Positions 16,603 to 25,642 of a DNA stretch of 64,000 nucleotides are shown in pieces. The DNA is from Candidatus Solirubrobacter pratensis (GTDB taxonomy: Bacteria > Actinomycetota > Thermoleophilia > Solirubrobacterales > Solirubrobacteraceae): assembly GCF_000425945.1 (NCBI RefSeq), contig NZ_AUEK01000003.1:124001-188000 (forward strand). Reading direction: 5' to 3'. Numbering within the stretch: position 1 is the first letter of the stretch; each line of letters starts with the position of its first letter. Below the pieces are notes generated by a model. The model was not told the DNA's origin. It made no database searches and saw nothing but the letters and a program-made list of their open reading frames with translations. The position numbers and the translations under genes are program-made.

Positions 16603-17073
16603 TCAGGAGCCCGCGGGACCCCCCGCGTAGGCGCGCACGACGGTCTCCGCGACGCAGACCGGCTTGTCGCCCCCTTCGCGCTCGACGGTCATCTCCATCG
16701 TCGTCTGCGCGCCGCCCGGGATGGACTCGACCTTGGCGACCTTGGCGGTGAGGCGGACCTTGCTCCCAACCGGCAGCGGCGCCGGGAAGCGGACCTTGTT
16801 GAGCCCATAGTTGAGGGCGAACGTGAAGCCCTCCCACGCGAAGACCTCACGCGAGAGCTTGGGGACGATCGAGAGCGTGTAGTACCCGTGGGCGATCGTC
16901 CCACCGAACGGCGTCTCCTTCGCGCGCTCGACGTCGACGTGGATCCACTGACGATCGCCGGTCACGTCGGCGAACGTGTCGATGTCCTTCTGCGTGACCT
17001 CGTGCCAGGCGCTGGTGCCGAGGATCTCACCTTCTGACCGCTTGAGGTCTTCGAGACCGGAGATCGTCTTCAT
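16603..17073 (-). CDS. MaoC-like (R)-specific enoyl-CoA hydratase
   Basis: A 156-residue single hot-dog domain protein. The hydratase motif is seen as FADVTGDRQWIHVDVERA at 35-52, where Asp and His form the catalytic dyad, with GGTIAHGYYTLS near 58-70, and NYGLNKVRFPAPLPVGSKVR near 88-107. It closely follows the pattern of mycobacterial Rv0130-type enzymes that hydrate trans-2-enoyl-CoA. The ATG at 17073 is chosen over that at 17088 because the latter lies inside a TATGGT -10 box and the family aligns from MKTISGLEDL. It is divergent from a 5'-3' exonuclease gene. Confidence 0.9.
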   Translation of the reverse strand: MKTISGLEDLKRSEGEILGTSAWHEVTQKDIDTFADVTGDRQWIHVDVERAKETPFGGTIAHGYYTLSIVPKLSREVFAWEGFTFALNYGLNKVRFPAPLPVGSKVRLTAKVAKVESIPGGAQTTMEMTVEREGGDKPVCVAETVVRAYAGGPAGS

Positions 17074-17083
17074 GATGCCGGGC

Positions 17084-17089
17084 ACCATA
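17084..17089 (-). promoter_or_regulatory. -10 box for MaoC gene
   Basis: TATGGT on the minus strand, ten bases before ATG 17073. CATACT on the plus strand (17086-17091), seven bases before the exonuclease GTG, overlaps it, so the divergent pair may share a promoter. Confidence 0.4.
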
Positions 17090-17098
17090 CTTCGCGAC

Positions 17099-17947
17099 GT
17101 GCCGGCTCCGCTCCTGCTCGTCGACGCTCCCGCGTGCCTCTACCGCGCGTTCTTCGCGCTGCCCGACTCGATCACCGATGCCGAGGGCAATCCCGTCAAT
17201 GCCCTGCTCGGCTCCGTCAACCAGGTGCTGTGGTGCGTGGACAAGTACGCGCCGCGCGCCGTGGTGCTCTGCTTCGGCGCCGAGGCGGCCGTCTACCGCA
17301 AGCAGGCGTATCCCGCCTACCACGCGCAGCGGCCCGACATGCCGGGCGCGCTGGAATGGCAGTGGGCGCGGGCGCCCGGCTTCTACGAGGCGCTGGGCTG
17401 GAGCGTCGTGTCGCATGACACGCTCGAGGCGGACGACCTGCTCGGCTCGTTCGCGGACGCCGAGACGGCGGCGGGCGGGACGACGCTGATCCTCACCGGC
17501 GACCGCGACATGTTCCAGTGCGCGTCCGAGAGCGTGACCGTGCTGCTGCAGCGCGCTCGCCAGGAGGGACCGGACGAGGTGGGGCCGGAGCAGGTGCGCG
17601 AGATCTACGGGATCACGCCCGCCCAGGTGCCGGACTTCATCGCGCTGCGCGGGGACCCGTCGGACGGGCTGCCTGGCGCGAAGGGGATCGGCGCCAAGAC
17701 GGCGGCGGACCTGCTGCAGCGCAAGGGCGATCTCGAGCACGTGATCCTCGGCGCGATCCGCGAGAAGCCGTCGGTGCGCAAGGCGCTGATCGAGCAGGCC
17801 GCGGAGCTGCGGACGTTCCGCGACATCGCGACGCTGCGGACGGCCGACGTCGCGCGGCCGCAGGACCGCGAGACCGACCGCGCGGGCGGCGCCGCGGCGG
17901 CCGAGTCCTTCGGGATGGGGCGGTTGGCGAGAAGGCTTCGTGAGTAG
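17099..17947 (+). CDS. 5'-3' exonuclease / FEN-type flap nuclease
   Basis: A 282-residue stand-alone homologue of the N-terminal nuclease domain of DNA polymerase I. Metal-ligand and arch features are seen: LLVDAPACLYRAFFAL at the N-terminus, YKQAYPAYHAQR-like RKQAYPAYHAQRPDMP near 65-78, LEADDLLGS and LILTGDRDMFQC near 110-142, and the helix-hairpin-helix GLPGAKGIGAKTAADLL near 188-204. It should remove RNA primers or flaps during repair. GTG 17099 gives the family length; it is divergent from the MaoC gene, with 25 bases between the starts. Confidence 0.9.
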   Translation: MPAPLLLVDAPACLYRAFFALPDSITDAEGNPVNALLGSVNQVLWCVDKYAPRAVVLCFGAEAAVYRKQAYPAYHAQRPDMPGALEWQWARAPGFYEALGWSVVSHDTLEADDLLGSFADAETAAGGTTLILTGDRDMFQCASESVTVLLQRARQEGPDEVGPEQVREIYGITPAQVPDFIALRGDPSDGLPGAKGIGAKTAADLLQRKGDLEHVILGAIREKPSVRKALIEQAAELRTFRDIATLRTADVARPQDRETDRAGGAAAAESFGMGRLARRLRE

Positions 17948-17965
17948 CGTCGCCCGAGGTACGAG

Positions 17966-18325
17966 CTATCTGCGTGGTAGCGCGCGGCCGATCAGGTCGT
18001 GCGCGGTGTCGCCGACCCAGTGCGCGGCACCGACGCTGATCGGCACCTCGGTCGACGCCTCGCGCAGGCGCTCCGCGGCGCGCTCGGCCCCGGCGCGGTC
18101 TGTCGCCGGCAGCAGCGCGAGCAGCTCGTCGGCCTCCCAGCGCACGAGCACGTCGGCGTCGCGCAGCACCGCGGACAGCTGCGGCGCGAGCGTCTCGACG
18201 GTGCCCAGCGGCGCCATGATCCGGACGACCGCGAAGTCGCGCCCGTACCGCACGCCTTCCGCGACGAGGCGGTCGAGCAACAGCCGGCCCACGTCAGGGC
18301 CGGGGAGTACGAACCGACGCTGCAC
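17966..18325 (-). CDS. Small degenerate GGDEF-like protein
   Basis: A 119-residue protein that looks like the second half of a diguanylate cyclase domain. VRIMAPLGTVETLAPQLSAVLRDADVLVRWEADELLALLPATD resembles the strand-turn that normally carries GGDEF, but the signature reads RWEADEL, so cyclase activity is not expected. ERAAERLREA followed by PISVGAAHW fits the region after the active site. It may bind nucleotide or partner another signalling protein. A TAGTGT box six bases upstream of the GTG supports the start. It is a solitary gene between the exonuclease and the EVE-domain gene. Confidence 0.65.
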   Translation of the reverse strand: MQRRFVLPGPDVGRLLLDRLVAEGVRYGRDFAVVRIMAPLGTVETLAPQLSAVLRDADVLVRWEADELLALLPATDRAGAERAAERLREASTEVPISVGAAHWVGDTAHDLIGRALPRR

Positions 18326-18331
18326 ACGATG

Positions 18332-18337
18332 ACACTA
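18332..18337 (-). promoter_or_regulatory. Leaderless -10 box for GGDEF-like gene
   Basis: TAGTGT on the minus strand, six bases before the GTG at 18325. Confidence 0.45.
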
Positions 18338-18401
18338 GCCGCGCATCACATCGGCGGCGCAGGTTTCTCGGCCGTCGATGTCGTGGATCCGCTCGACGCC
18401 G

Positions 18402-18839
18402 TCAGCGCGCGACGGAGGAGATCACATCGACCGCGCGGGCGTAATGCTCCGCAGACAGGCGGATGTGCGACTGCTGGCTGGTCGAGCGGGCGGGCACGCC
18501 GATCGCCTCGACGGGCGGCGCGTGATCGAGGTTCGGGATCACCAGCAGCGGATCCACCGCGACCGTCCACGGCCAGCGCTCGCCGGGATTGGTCTCCTCC
18601 GGCTCGCTGACGACCTCGACGATCGCGAAGATGCGCTTCCAGACCGACGCGTAGTAGACGAACCTGTCGCCCTCGCGGACCCTCGGACGGCGCGGGAAGC
18701 CGGACCGGCGCAGCACCCGCGGCCGGGTCTCGAACCAGTCCGCGGGCAGCGGCCCGCGTGCGTGACCGATCGGCTTCAGCCAGTACGTCGCCGGATCGCC
18801 CGGAGGGCGATCCTTCGGAGAGTCCGGCTTGCCGGGCAC
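18402..18839 (-). CDS. EVE-domain protein
   Basis: A 145-residue protein with a PUA-like EVE fold: TYWLKPIGHARGPLPADWFETRPRV at 17-41, REGDRFVYYASVWKRIFAIVEVVSEPEE near 54-81, and WTVAVDPLLVIPNLDHAPP near 89-107. EVE domains are thought to bind modified bases in DNA or RNA. The GTG at 18839 is the last conventional start before the domain; codons 6-16 lie within a copy of the palindromic repeat, so the N-terminal Pro/Asp-rich stretch appears to be repeat-derived. The gene follows ychF by 17 bp at the end of a five-gene chain. Confidence 0.75.
   Translation of the reverse strand: MPGKPDSPKDRPPGDPATYWLKPIGHARGPLPADWFETRPRVLRRSGFPRRPRVREGDRFVYYASVWKRIFAIVEVVSEPEETNPGERWPWTVAVDPLLVIPNLDHAPPVEAIGVPARSTSQQSHIRLSAEHYARAVDVISSVAR
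18793..18813. repeat. Dispersed palindromic repeat, copy 2, inside coding sequence
   Basis: Perfect arms GGATCGCCC and GGGCGATCC around GGA, flanked by CCGG-rich bases and, further out, GAGAGTCC. It matches the core of the family at 4160, 42544 and 47248 and encodes residues 10-16 of the EVE protein. Confidence 0.55.
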
Positions 18840-18856
18840 GGGCGGCGCGGGGCCTG

Positions 18857-19939
18857 TCAGGGGGTGAACTTGACGGTGATCACGTCCCCGTCGGTCATCA
18901 GGTAGTCGCGGCCCTCCAGCCGCAGGACGCCCCTGTCGCGTGCGCCCGCGTATCCGCCGGACTCGACCAGCTGCTTCCAGCCGATCACCTCGGCGCGCAC
19001 GAAGCCCTTCTGGATGTCGGTGTGGATCTGTCCCGCGGCGTGCCAGGCGGAGAGCCCGCTGCGCAGGTGCCACGACTGCGCCGGCTTCGCCTCGCCGGCC
19101 GTGAAGAACGCGATCAGGTCGAGCAGGCCGAACGCGCTGCGGACGACGCGGTCGAGGCCGGACTCCGACCCTCCGAGGTCCGCGCGCATCGCCGCGGCGT
19201 CCTCGTCGTCGAGCTCGGACAGCTCGGCCTCCAGCCGCGAGGAGACCGCGACGGCGGCCGCTCCCTCCGCCGCGGCGTGGTCGGCGACGACCGACGGGAC
19301 GGCGTCGTCGCCTTCGTCCACGTTGGCCACGAACAGCACCGGCTTGCCGGTCAGCGGCGAGAGGTTGCGCGCCGCGTCGGGCGCGTCCTGCGGAACCGGG
19401 ATCGAGCGCACCGGCCGGCCGGACTGCAGCGCCTCGATCACCTCGCGCAGCCACGCCTCCTCGGCGACGGCGGCGCGATCTCCGGAGCGCGCGTCGCGGA
19501 CCACGCGGGCGTGGCGGCGCTCGGCGCTCTCGAGGTCGGCGTAGATGAGCTCGGTCTCGATCGTCTCCATGTCCGACGCCGGGTCGACCTTCCCCTCGGG
19601 GTGGATGACGTTGTCGTCGTGGTGGGCGCGCACGACGTGCAGCAGCGCGTCGGTCTCGCGGATGTTGGCGAGGAACTTGTTGCCCAGGCCCTCGCCCTGG
19701 TGCGCGCCGGCGACGAGGCCCGCGATGTCGTGGAACTCGATCGTGTCCCAGACGATGTTCGAGGCGCCGACCGTCTGCGCAACGTCCTCGAGCCGATCGT
19801 CGCGCACCGGCACGACGGCCACGTTGGGCTCGATCGTCGTGAACGGGTAGTTCGCCGCCTCGGCGCCCGCCTGGCTGAGCGCGTTGAACAGCGACGACTT
19901 GCCCGCGTTGGGCATGCCGACGATCCCGACCTTCATCAT
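18857..19939 (-). CDS. ychF: YchF/OLA1 P-loop ATPase
   Basis: A 360-residue Obg-family ATPase. The P-loop GMPNAGKSSLFNAL is at residues 8-21, switch motif HDIAGLVAGAHQGEGLGNKFL near 69-90, and the altered base-recognition motif NVDE near 205, which is why YchF prefers ATP over GTP. The coiled-coil insertion and C-terminal TGS domain (IHTDIQKGFVRAEVI... GDVITVKF) are complete. YchF binds ribosomes and modulates translation and stress responses. The start overlaps the PAP2 gene stop (ATGATG; the first ATG is used), so it is cotranscribed with mce, the 74-residue gene and PAP2. Confidence 0.95.
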   Translation of the reverse strand: MMKVGIVGMPNAGKSSLFNALSQAGAEAANYPFTTIEPNVAVVPVRDDRLEDVAQTVGASNIVWDTIEFHDIAGLVAGAHQGEGLGNKFLANIRETDALLHVVRAHHDDNVIHPEGKVDPASDMETIETELIYADLESAERRHARVVRDARSGDRAAVAEEAWLREVIEALQSGRPVRSIPVPQDAPDAARNLSPLTGKPVLFVANVDEGDDAVPSVVADHAAAEGAAAVAVSSRLEAELSELDDEDAAAMRADLGGSESGLDRVVRSAFGLLDLIAFFTAGEAKPAQSWHLRSGLSAWHAAGQIHTDIQKGFVRAEVIGWKQLVESGGYAGARDRGVLRLEGRDYLMTDGDVITVKFTP

Positions 19940-20466
19940 CGGCCGAAGCTCCCCAGGAAGGTGCCGAGCGCGGCGCCGGCCGCGACGTCGGACGGGTAGT
20001 GGACACCGAGATACAGGCGCGAGACGCCCATCGCGGCGGCGGCGACCTGCAGCGGCGCGCCGGGCACGAGCGCGCCGAACGCGCGCGCGGCGGCGAACGA
20101 GGACGTCGCGTGCGAGGACGGGAACGAGAGTCCGGTGGGCGTCTCCATCAGGTGTGGCAGGTCCTCGATCGCGGGGCGCTTGCGCCCGACCGCGAGCTTG
20201 ATCGACGTGGACACCAGATAGGCGGCGCCGACGGTCGCCGTCGCGCGCAGCCAGCGGCGCCGGTTGGGCCGGTCGACGAGCGCCGCCGCGGCGCCGCCTG
20301 CGAGCCAGACCGCGCCGTGCTCGCCGAGGCGCGAGTAGCGCCGCACCCAGCGGACGCTGTCCGCGCGATCGGTACCAAGGGAGCGCACGCGCTTGTAGAG
20401 CGCGAGGTCGGCGGCATTGAAGGCGACGCGGAGGCTAGAAACCGACGCGGTGCTCGTCGGACTCAA
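19936..20466 (-). CDS. PAP2-superfamily membrane phosphatase
   Basis: A 176-residue type 2 phosphatidic acid phosphatase. All three motifs are visible: KLAVGRKRP near 88-96, FPSSHATSS near 112-120 (usually PSGH), and SRLYLGVHYPSDVAAG near 146-161, which supply the phosphate-binding Arg and the two catalytic His. Several hydrophobic segments lie between. Substrates could be phosphatidate, undecaprenyl pyrophosphate or a polyprenyl phosphate sugar. TTG 20466 is the only plausible start and overlaps the upstream small gene by 32 bp; the next GTG would delete 26 residues. Confidence 0.85.
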   Translation of the reverse strand: MSPTSTASVSSLRVAFNAADLALYKRVRSLGTDRADSVRWVRRYSRLGEHGAVWLAGGAAAALVDRPNRRRWLRATATVGAAYLVSTSIKLAVGRKRPAIEDLPHLMETPTGLSFPSSHATSSFAAARAFGALVPGAPLQVAAAAMGVSRLYLGVHYPSDVAAGAALGTFLGSFGR

Positions 20467-20659
20467 CTCGGAGATAGACGACCTGGCCGATGTCGATCAG
20501 CACGGCGCCGTCGGCGGCTTCGACCTCCTGCCAGCGCTCATGCCCCTCGCGGAGCGTCTGACGCAGCGAGGTCAGCTGCTCCTCGGACAGGCGAAGGGAC
20601 AGGACCTGCCCGCCCTGGAAGCCGATGGCGGCGCGGCGGGCGGCGTTGGCGGGACTCAA
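20435..20659 (-). CDS. Conserved-looking small protein, 74 residues, unknown function
   Basis: The protein has no recognised family. It alternates beta-like and helical stretches: AIGFQGGQVLSLRLSEEQLTSLRQTL then GAVLIDIGQVVYLRVESDEHRVGF, a pattern like small single-domain beta-alpha-beta proteins such as DUF3107. It is judged real because its TTG start overlaps the mce stop (TTGA) and GGAGG lies seven bases upstream, within the end of mce. It sits between mce and the PAP2 gene in the ychF operon, a context that hints at a housekeeping role. Confidence 0.65.
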   Translation of the reverse strand: MSPANAARRAAIGFQGGQVLSLRLSEEQLTSLRQTLREGHERWQEVEAADGAVLIDIGQVVYLRVESDEHRVGF

Positions 20660-21069
20660 GGGTGAACCTCCACTGGCGTAACGAGCTCGGTCAGGACGCC
20701 ACCCGCGGTGGCCGGGTGCAGGAACGCGACCTGCGATCCGCGGATGCCGGTGCGGGGCGTCTCGTCGATCAGCCGCAGGCCGGCTTCGCGCAGCTCGCGC
20801 AGCGCTTCGCCGACATCCGCCACCCGGTAGGCGACGTGGTGCAGGCCCGGGCCCCGCGTGGCGAGGAAGCGCCCCACGGGCGTGTCGTCGCCGAGCGGCG
20901 CGAGCAGCTCCACATGGCTCTCGCCGACGTCGAGCAGCACGGCCTCGACGCCCTGCTCGGTCACCGTCTCGCGGTGTACGAGCGGCATGCCGTAGGCGGA
21001 CGTGTGGAGCTCGATCGCCGCGTCCAGGTCGGCGACCGCGAGCCCGATGTGGTCGATGCGGCCGAACAC
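20656..21069 (-). CDS. mce: Methylmalonyl-CoA epimerase (VOC family)
   Basis: A 137-residue vicinal-oxygen-chelate protein. Metal ligands are recognisable in HIGLAVADLDAA (His near 7), VELLAPLGDDTPVGRF (Glu near 54), LHHVAYRVADV (His near 78) and LTELV (Glu near 129), with HPATAGGVL as the family end. It epimerises (S)- to (R)-methylmalonyl-CoA in propionyl-CoA breakdown; the mutase is not in the window. The GTG start has a TAGACT box eight bases upstream and heads the chain mce, small gene, PAP2, ychF, EVE. Confidence 0.88.
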   Translation of the reverse strand: MFGRIDHIGLAVADLDAAIELHTSAYGMPLVHRETVTEQGVEAVLLDVGESHVELLAPLGDDTPVGRFLATRGPGLHHVAYRVADVGEALRELREAGLRLIDETPRTGIRGSQVAFLHPATAGGVLTELVTPVEVHP

Positions 21070-21077
21070 GAGCGCCG

Positions 21078-21083
21078 AGTCTA
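21078..21083 (-). promoter_or_regulatory. Leaderless -10 box for the mce-ychF operon
   Basis: TAGACT on the minus strand, eight bases before the GTG of mce and just downstream of a palindromic repeat copy. Confidence 0.5.
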
Positions 21084-21114
21084 CGACGACGGCTCGCCCT
21101 GAAGGCTCGCTTCG

Positions 21115-21147
21115 CCGGGAGTGTTCGCCCAGGGGGCGAGACTCCGG
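21115..21147. repeat. Dispersed palindromic repeat, copy 3
   Basis: Core arms GGGAGTGTTCGCCC and GGGCGAGACTCC around AGG, preceded by GAAGGCTCGCTTCGCC at 21102-21116. It lies between the EAL-protein gene end and the mce promoter. Confidence 0.6.
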
Positions 21148-21163
21148 CCGGTCCGGACTCCCT

Positions 21164-23263
21164 TCAGTCGGCGGCGACGGCGTTGCCGCCGAGGCGTTTG
21201 GCCTCGTTGAGCGCGGCGCCCGCGCGCAGCACGACCGCCTCGCCGCTCTCGCCCGGCCTGCCGACCGCGACGCCGACCGACAGCGTCGTCCCCAGCCGCG
21301 CCGGCGCGAGGCTGCGCAGCTCCCATCCGAGCCGCTCGGCCGACACGGCCTGCGGCGCGTCGAGCGTGACCACGAACGCGTCGTCGCCGATCCGGAACGC
21401 GCGCCCGCCGGCCGGCGTGAGCTCGCGCACCAGCCCGGCGAGCGAGCGCAGGACGTCGTCGCCGGCCGCCTGACCGCGTGCGTCGTTGATCGCGCCGAGA
21501 CCGTCCACGTCGGCGATCACGACGCCGGCGCGGGCCGGCAGCACGGGCAGCGAGGCGTGCAGCCCGGTAAGCGGGTCGCGCGACGCGCGCTCGCGCAGCT
21601 GCGCCACCGCGCTGGCCATCCGCAGCGAGCCCGCGGCCTGGCCGGCGAGCAGCTCGAGCAGCTCGACGTCCTCGAAGACGGGACGGCGGTTCGCGCGGTC
21701 GGCCAGCAGGATGACGCCGAGGCGCTCGCCCGCCGCCGTCACGGGCAGCACGATCAGCGAGCCGGCGCCGAGCCGGCGCAGCACCTCGTGGCCGGGGAAG
21801 CCGCGGCCGGCGACGTCGCCCACCGTGTAGCTCGACGTCCCGTCGTCGACCCAGCGCGCGACCGCCGCGAGCTCGTCGGCGGCGAACTGGCTGAACGCGA
21901 CCGCGAACGGGCCCTCCGCGAGGTGGACATAGAGGGCGCCGTGGCCGTCGGCCAGCGCGAGCAGGCCGGACTCGTAGCCCGAGAGGTCCAGCGAGGCCGC
22001 GAGCGCCTCGCGCACCACGTCCTCGGGGTCGCGCAGCACGGCCAGCCGCGCGGCGGCGCGCGCGAGCCGCTGCGCCGGCGAGGCGGGCGGCAGCGCGCCG
22101 ACCTCCTCCAGGCGCGCCGCGAGCAGCGCCGCGCAGCGCTGGACCTCGGCGGCGGTCGAGTCGTCGTGCGTCGTCACCGACTCCGCGTCGAGCACGCCCA
22201 CGACGGCGCCGGCGACGCGCAGCGGGATGCAGATCTCCGAGCGCACGCCCGCGATCGCGGGGAGGTACTCGGGCGCCTCGCCGACGTCGTCGATGAACGC
22301 CGGCTCGCCGGTGCGGTAGACGCGGCCGAGGATCCCGGTGGTCGGCGGCACGCCGTCGAAGACCTGCCAGAAGCCGCGCACCGCCTGGCAGCGCAGGCGC
22401 CCGGACTGCGCGAGCCACACGCTCGGCAGCAGGCCGCGGCGTGCAAGGTGGTCGACGACCGCCTCGCAGGCGTCGCGGGGGCTCTCCGCCCGCTCGAGGT
22501 CGCGCTCCAGGCGGTCCCCGGCGCCCACCCGCAGCGGCGCGGCGGGAACCGGCGCGGCGTCCTGCGGCCACGGCGGGGACGGGCGGCCGAACAGCCAGCC
22601 CTGGCCGTAGTCGATCTCCATCGCCCGCAGCGCCTCCAGCTCCTCGACGCGCTCGACGCCCTCGGCCACGACGCGCGCGCCGACCTCGCGCGCGAACGCG
22701 GCGGTCGCGCGCAGGACCGCCTCGCGGCCGGCGTCGGCGTCGATCCCGGCGACCATCCCGCGCGAGAGCTTGAGGAAGTCGGGACGGATGTCGGCGACGT
22801 ACTCGAGCGAGGTGAAGCCGGCGCCGGCGTCGTCGACCGCCACGAGCGCGCCGCGCTCGATCCACGGCTGCAGGCGGCGGCGCAGCAGCGCGTGGTTGAG
22901 CACGGCGTCCTGCTCGGTGAGCTCGATCACGAGGCGGCTGGTGAGCCGGCCGGCGACCTCGAGCAGCCCGGGATGCCCGAGCGCCTCCGGCGACAGGTTG
23001 ACCCAGAGCGCGCGGCCGTGCGGCGGGACGCCGGCGGCGGCGATCGCCGCCAAGCACGCGACCTCGAGCTCGTCGCGCAGGCCGGCGCTCTCGGCCGCGG
23101 CGAGCGTCACGTCCGGCGGCAGGGCGACGAGGCCCGGCGGCGGCGGGAAGCGCGACAGCCCTTCGTAGCCGATCACGTCGAGCCCGGCGAGGCGCACGAT
23201 CGGCTGGAACACCGCCCGGATCGCGCCGGGCTCGAGCAGCGCGCGGAAGTCGTCAGCCCCCAT
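21164..23263 (-). CDS. EAL-GAF-GAF-GGDEF cyclic di-GMP signalling protein
   Basis: A 699-residue soluble protein with inverted domain order. The EAL phosphodiesterase domain is first (residues 15-235): YEGLSRF, WVNLSPEAL, LVIELTEQD, DDAGAGFTSL, LKLSRGMV and VVAEGVE supply the usual metal and c-di-GMP ligands, so it may be active. Two GAF-like sensory domains follow (about 250-400 and 400-560). The last 150 residues are a GGDEF domain whose signature reads IGDDAF, so it is probably a regulatory, nucleotide-binding module. The expected net activity is c-di-GMP breakdown controlled by small ligands. ATG start at 23263; no clear promoter. Confidence 0.88.
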   Translation of the reverse strand: MGADDFRALLEPGAIRAVFQPIVRLAGLDVIGYEGLSRFPPPPGLVALPPDVTLAAAESAGLRDELEVACLAAIAAAGVPPHGRALWVNLSPEALGHPGLLEVAGRLTSRLVIELTEQDAVLNHALLRRRLQPWIERGALVAVDDAGAGFTSLEYVADIRPDFLKLSRGMVAGIDADAGREAVLRATAAFAREVGARVVAEGVERVEELEALRAMEIDYGQGWLFGRPSPPWPQDAAPVPAAPLRVGAGDRLERDLERAESPRDACEAVVDHLARRGLLPSVWLAQSGRLRCQAVRGFWQVFDGVPPTTGILGRVYRTGEPAFIDDVGEAPEYLPAIAGVRSEICIPLRVAGAVVGVLDAESVTTHDDSTAAEVQRCAALLAARLEEVGALPPASPAQRLARAAARLAVLRDPEDVVREALAASLDLSGYESGLLALADGHGALYVHLAEGPFAVAFSQFAADELAAVARWVDDGTSSYTVGDVAGRGFPGHEVLRRLGAGSLIVLPVTAAGERLGVILLADRANRRPVFEDVELLELLAGQAAGSLRMASAVAQLRERASRDPLTGLHASLPVLPARAGVVIADVDGLGAINDARGQAAGDDVLRSLAGLVRELTPAGGRAFRIGDDAFVVTLDAPQAVSAERLGWELRSLAPARLGTTLSVGVAVGRPGESGEAVVLRAGAALNEAKRLGGNAVAAD

Positions 23264-23302
23264 GAAATGGAAGATCGGCCGCCGCGGCCGCGACTTGAGC
23301 GC

Positions 23303-24808
<1,506 letters not shown>

Positions 24809-24838
24809 GGCTGGGAGTATCGCCGCGATGTGGCGCGT

Positions 24839-25642
24839 CTAGCCTAGGGTCTGGACCCCATCCTCGACCTTCAGGATCTCCGCCAGCGCCGCGCGCCCGA
24901 CCTCCAGCTGGCGCTCGTCGGGCTCGCGCGTGCCCAGCGCGCGCTGGAGCTCGAAGCCCGGCCGCTTGAGCGCCCGGGCGACCGTCGTGTCCGCGTGGCG
25001 CTCGCTCCAGGCGAAGACCTCGACGGCGGCGGCGGTCGAGGCGAGCGCCACCACCCCGCCGGCCAGCGCGCTCGGCCGTTCCAGGGCCTTTCGCAGCAGC
25101 ACGGTGCCCGCGACGTTGGCGGCGAGCATCGGCGCGACGAGGTGCGAGCCGCAGCGCTCGTGCTCCTTGGAGGCGTCGGCGGCGTCCGCGTCGTCGGCCT
25201 CGTAGGCGGCGATCGCCTTGTGCTCGACGCCGTGGTACGCGGCCAGCTCGCCGCCGCGCAGGGCGAACAGCGCGGGCGCCACCGAGAGCAGCGCGGAGGC
25301 CGCGTCGCCGGTCACCCCGCGGACATGCCGGCGCGCGAGGGTCCCCGCGAGCGAGGCGCCGGCGGCCACGCCGATCACGCTCGGCGACTCCATCGGGAGC
25401 TTGGCCTCCGGCAGCCCCTGCTTGACGAGCGGGATCACCGCGAACGCCTCGCCGAGCCGCGCGAGCCCGCGCAGCCCCGGGATCCCGTCGAACGCGCTGA
25501 AGCGCGGCTTGGGGCCGGAGGCGACCTTCACGGCGCCGTCGCGGGTGCGGACGGCGGCGGCCCAGTGCGTCGGGCCGTGGACGAGCAGCCCGTTGCGCAG
25601 GGCCATGCCGCCCAGCCGGAGCTTGCCTTCAGGTACGGGCAT
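24839..25642 (-). CDS. DUF1385 (YqhQ-like) membrane protein
   Basis: A 267-residue protein of the DUF1385 family. Features include the N-terminal LRLGGMALRNGLLVHGPTHWA, the loop GIPGLRGLARLGEA, and the conserved AAYHGVEHKAIAAYE near residue 132-146 followed by the ERCGSHLVAPM motif, whose His, Glu and Cys residues suggest metal binding. Three or four hydrophobic segments surround it. The function is unknown; in other bacteria the gene lies near prfA and ribosomal functions. The ATG overlaps the stop of the M20 peptidase gene. Confidence 0.8.
   Translation of the reverse strand: MPVPEGKLRLGGMALRNGLLVHGPTHWAAAVRTRDGAVKVASGPKPRFSAFDGIPGLRGLARLGEAFAVIPLVKQGLPEAKLPMESPSVIGVAAGASLAGTLARRHVRGVTGDAASALLSVAPALFALRGGELAAYHGVEHKAIAAYEADDADAADASKEHERCGSHLVAPMLAANVAGTVLLRKALERPSALAGGVVALASTAAAVEVFAWSERHADTTVARALKRPGFELQRALGTREPDERQLEVGRAALAEILKVEDGVQTLG

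Noticed and set aside
17071..17088. ATG 17088 as the MaoC start
   Set aside because: It lies within the TATGGT box, and the family alignment begins at the ATG at 17073.
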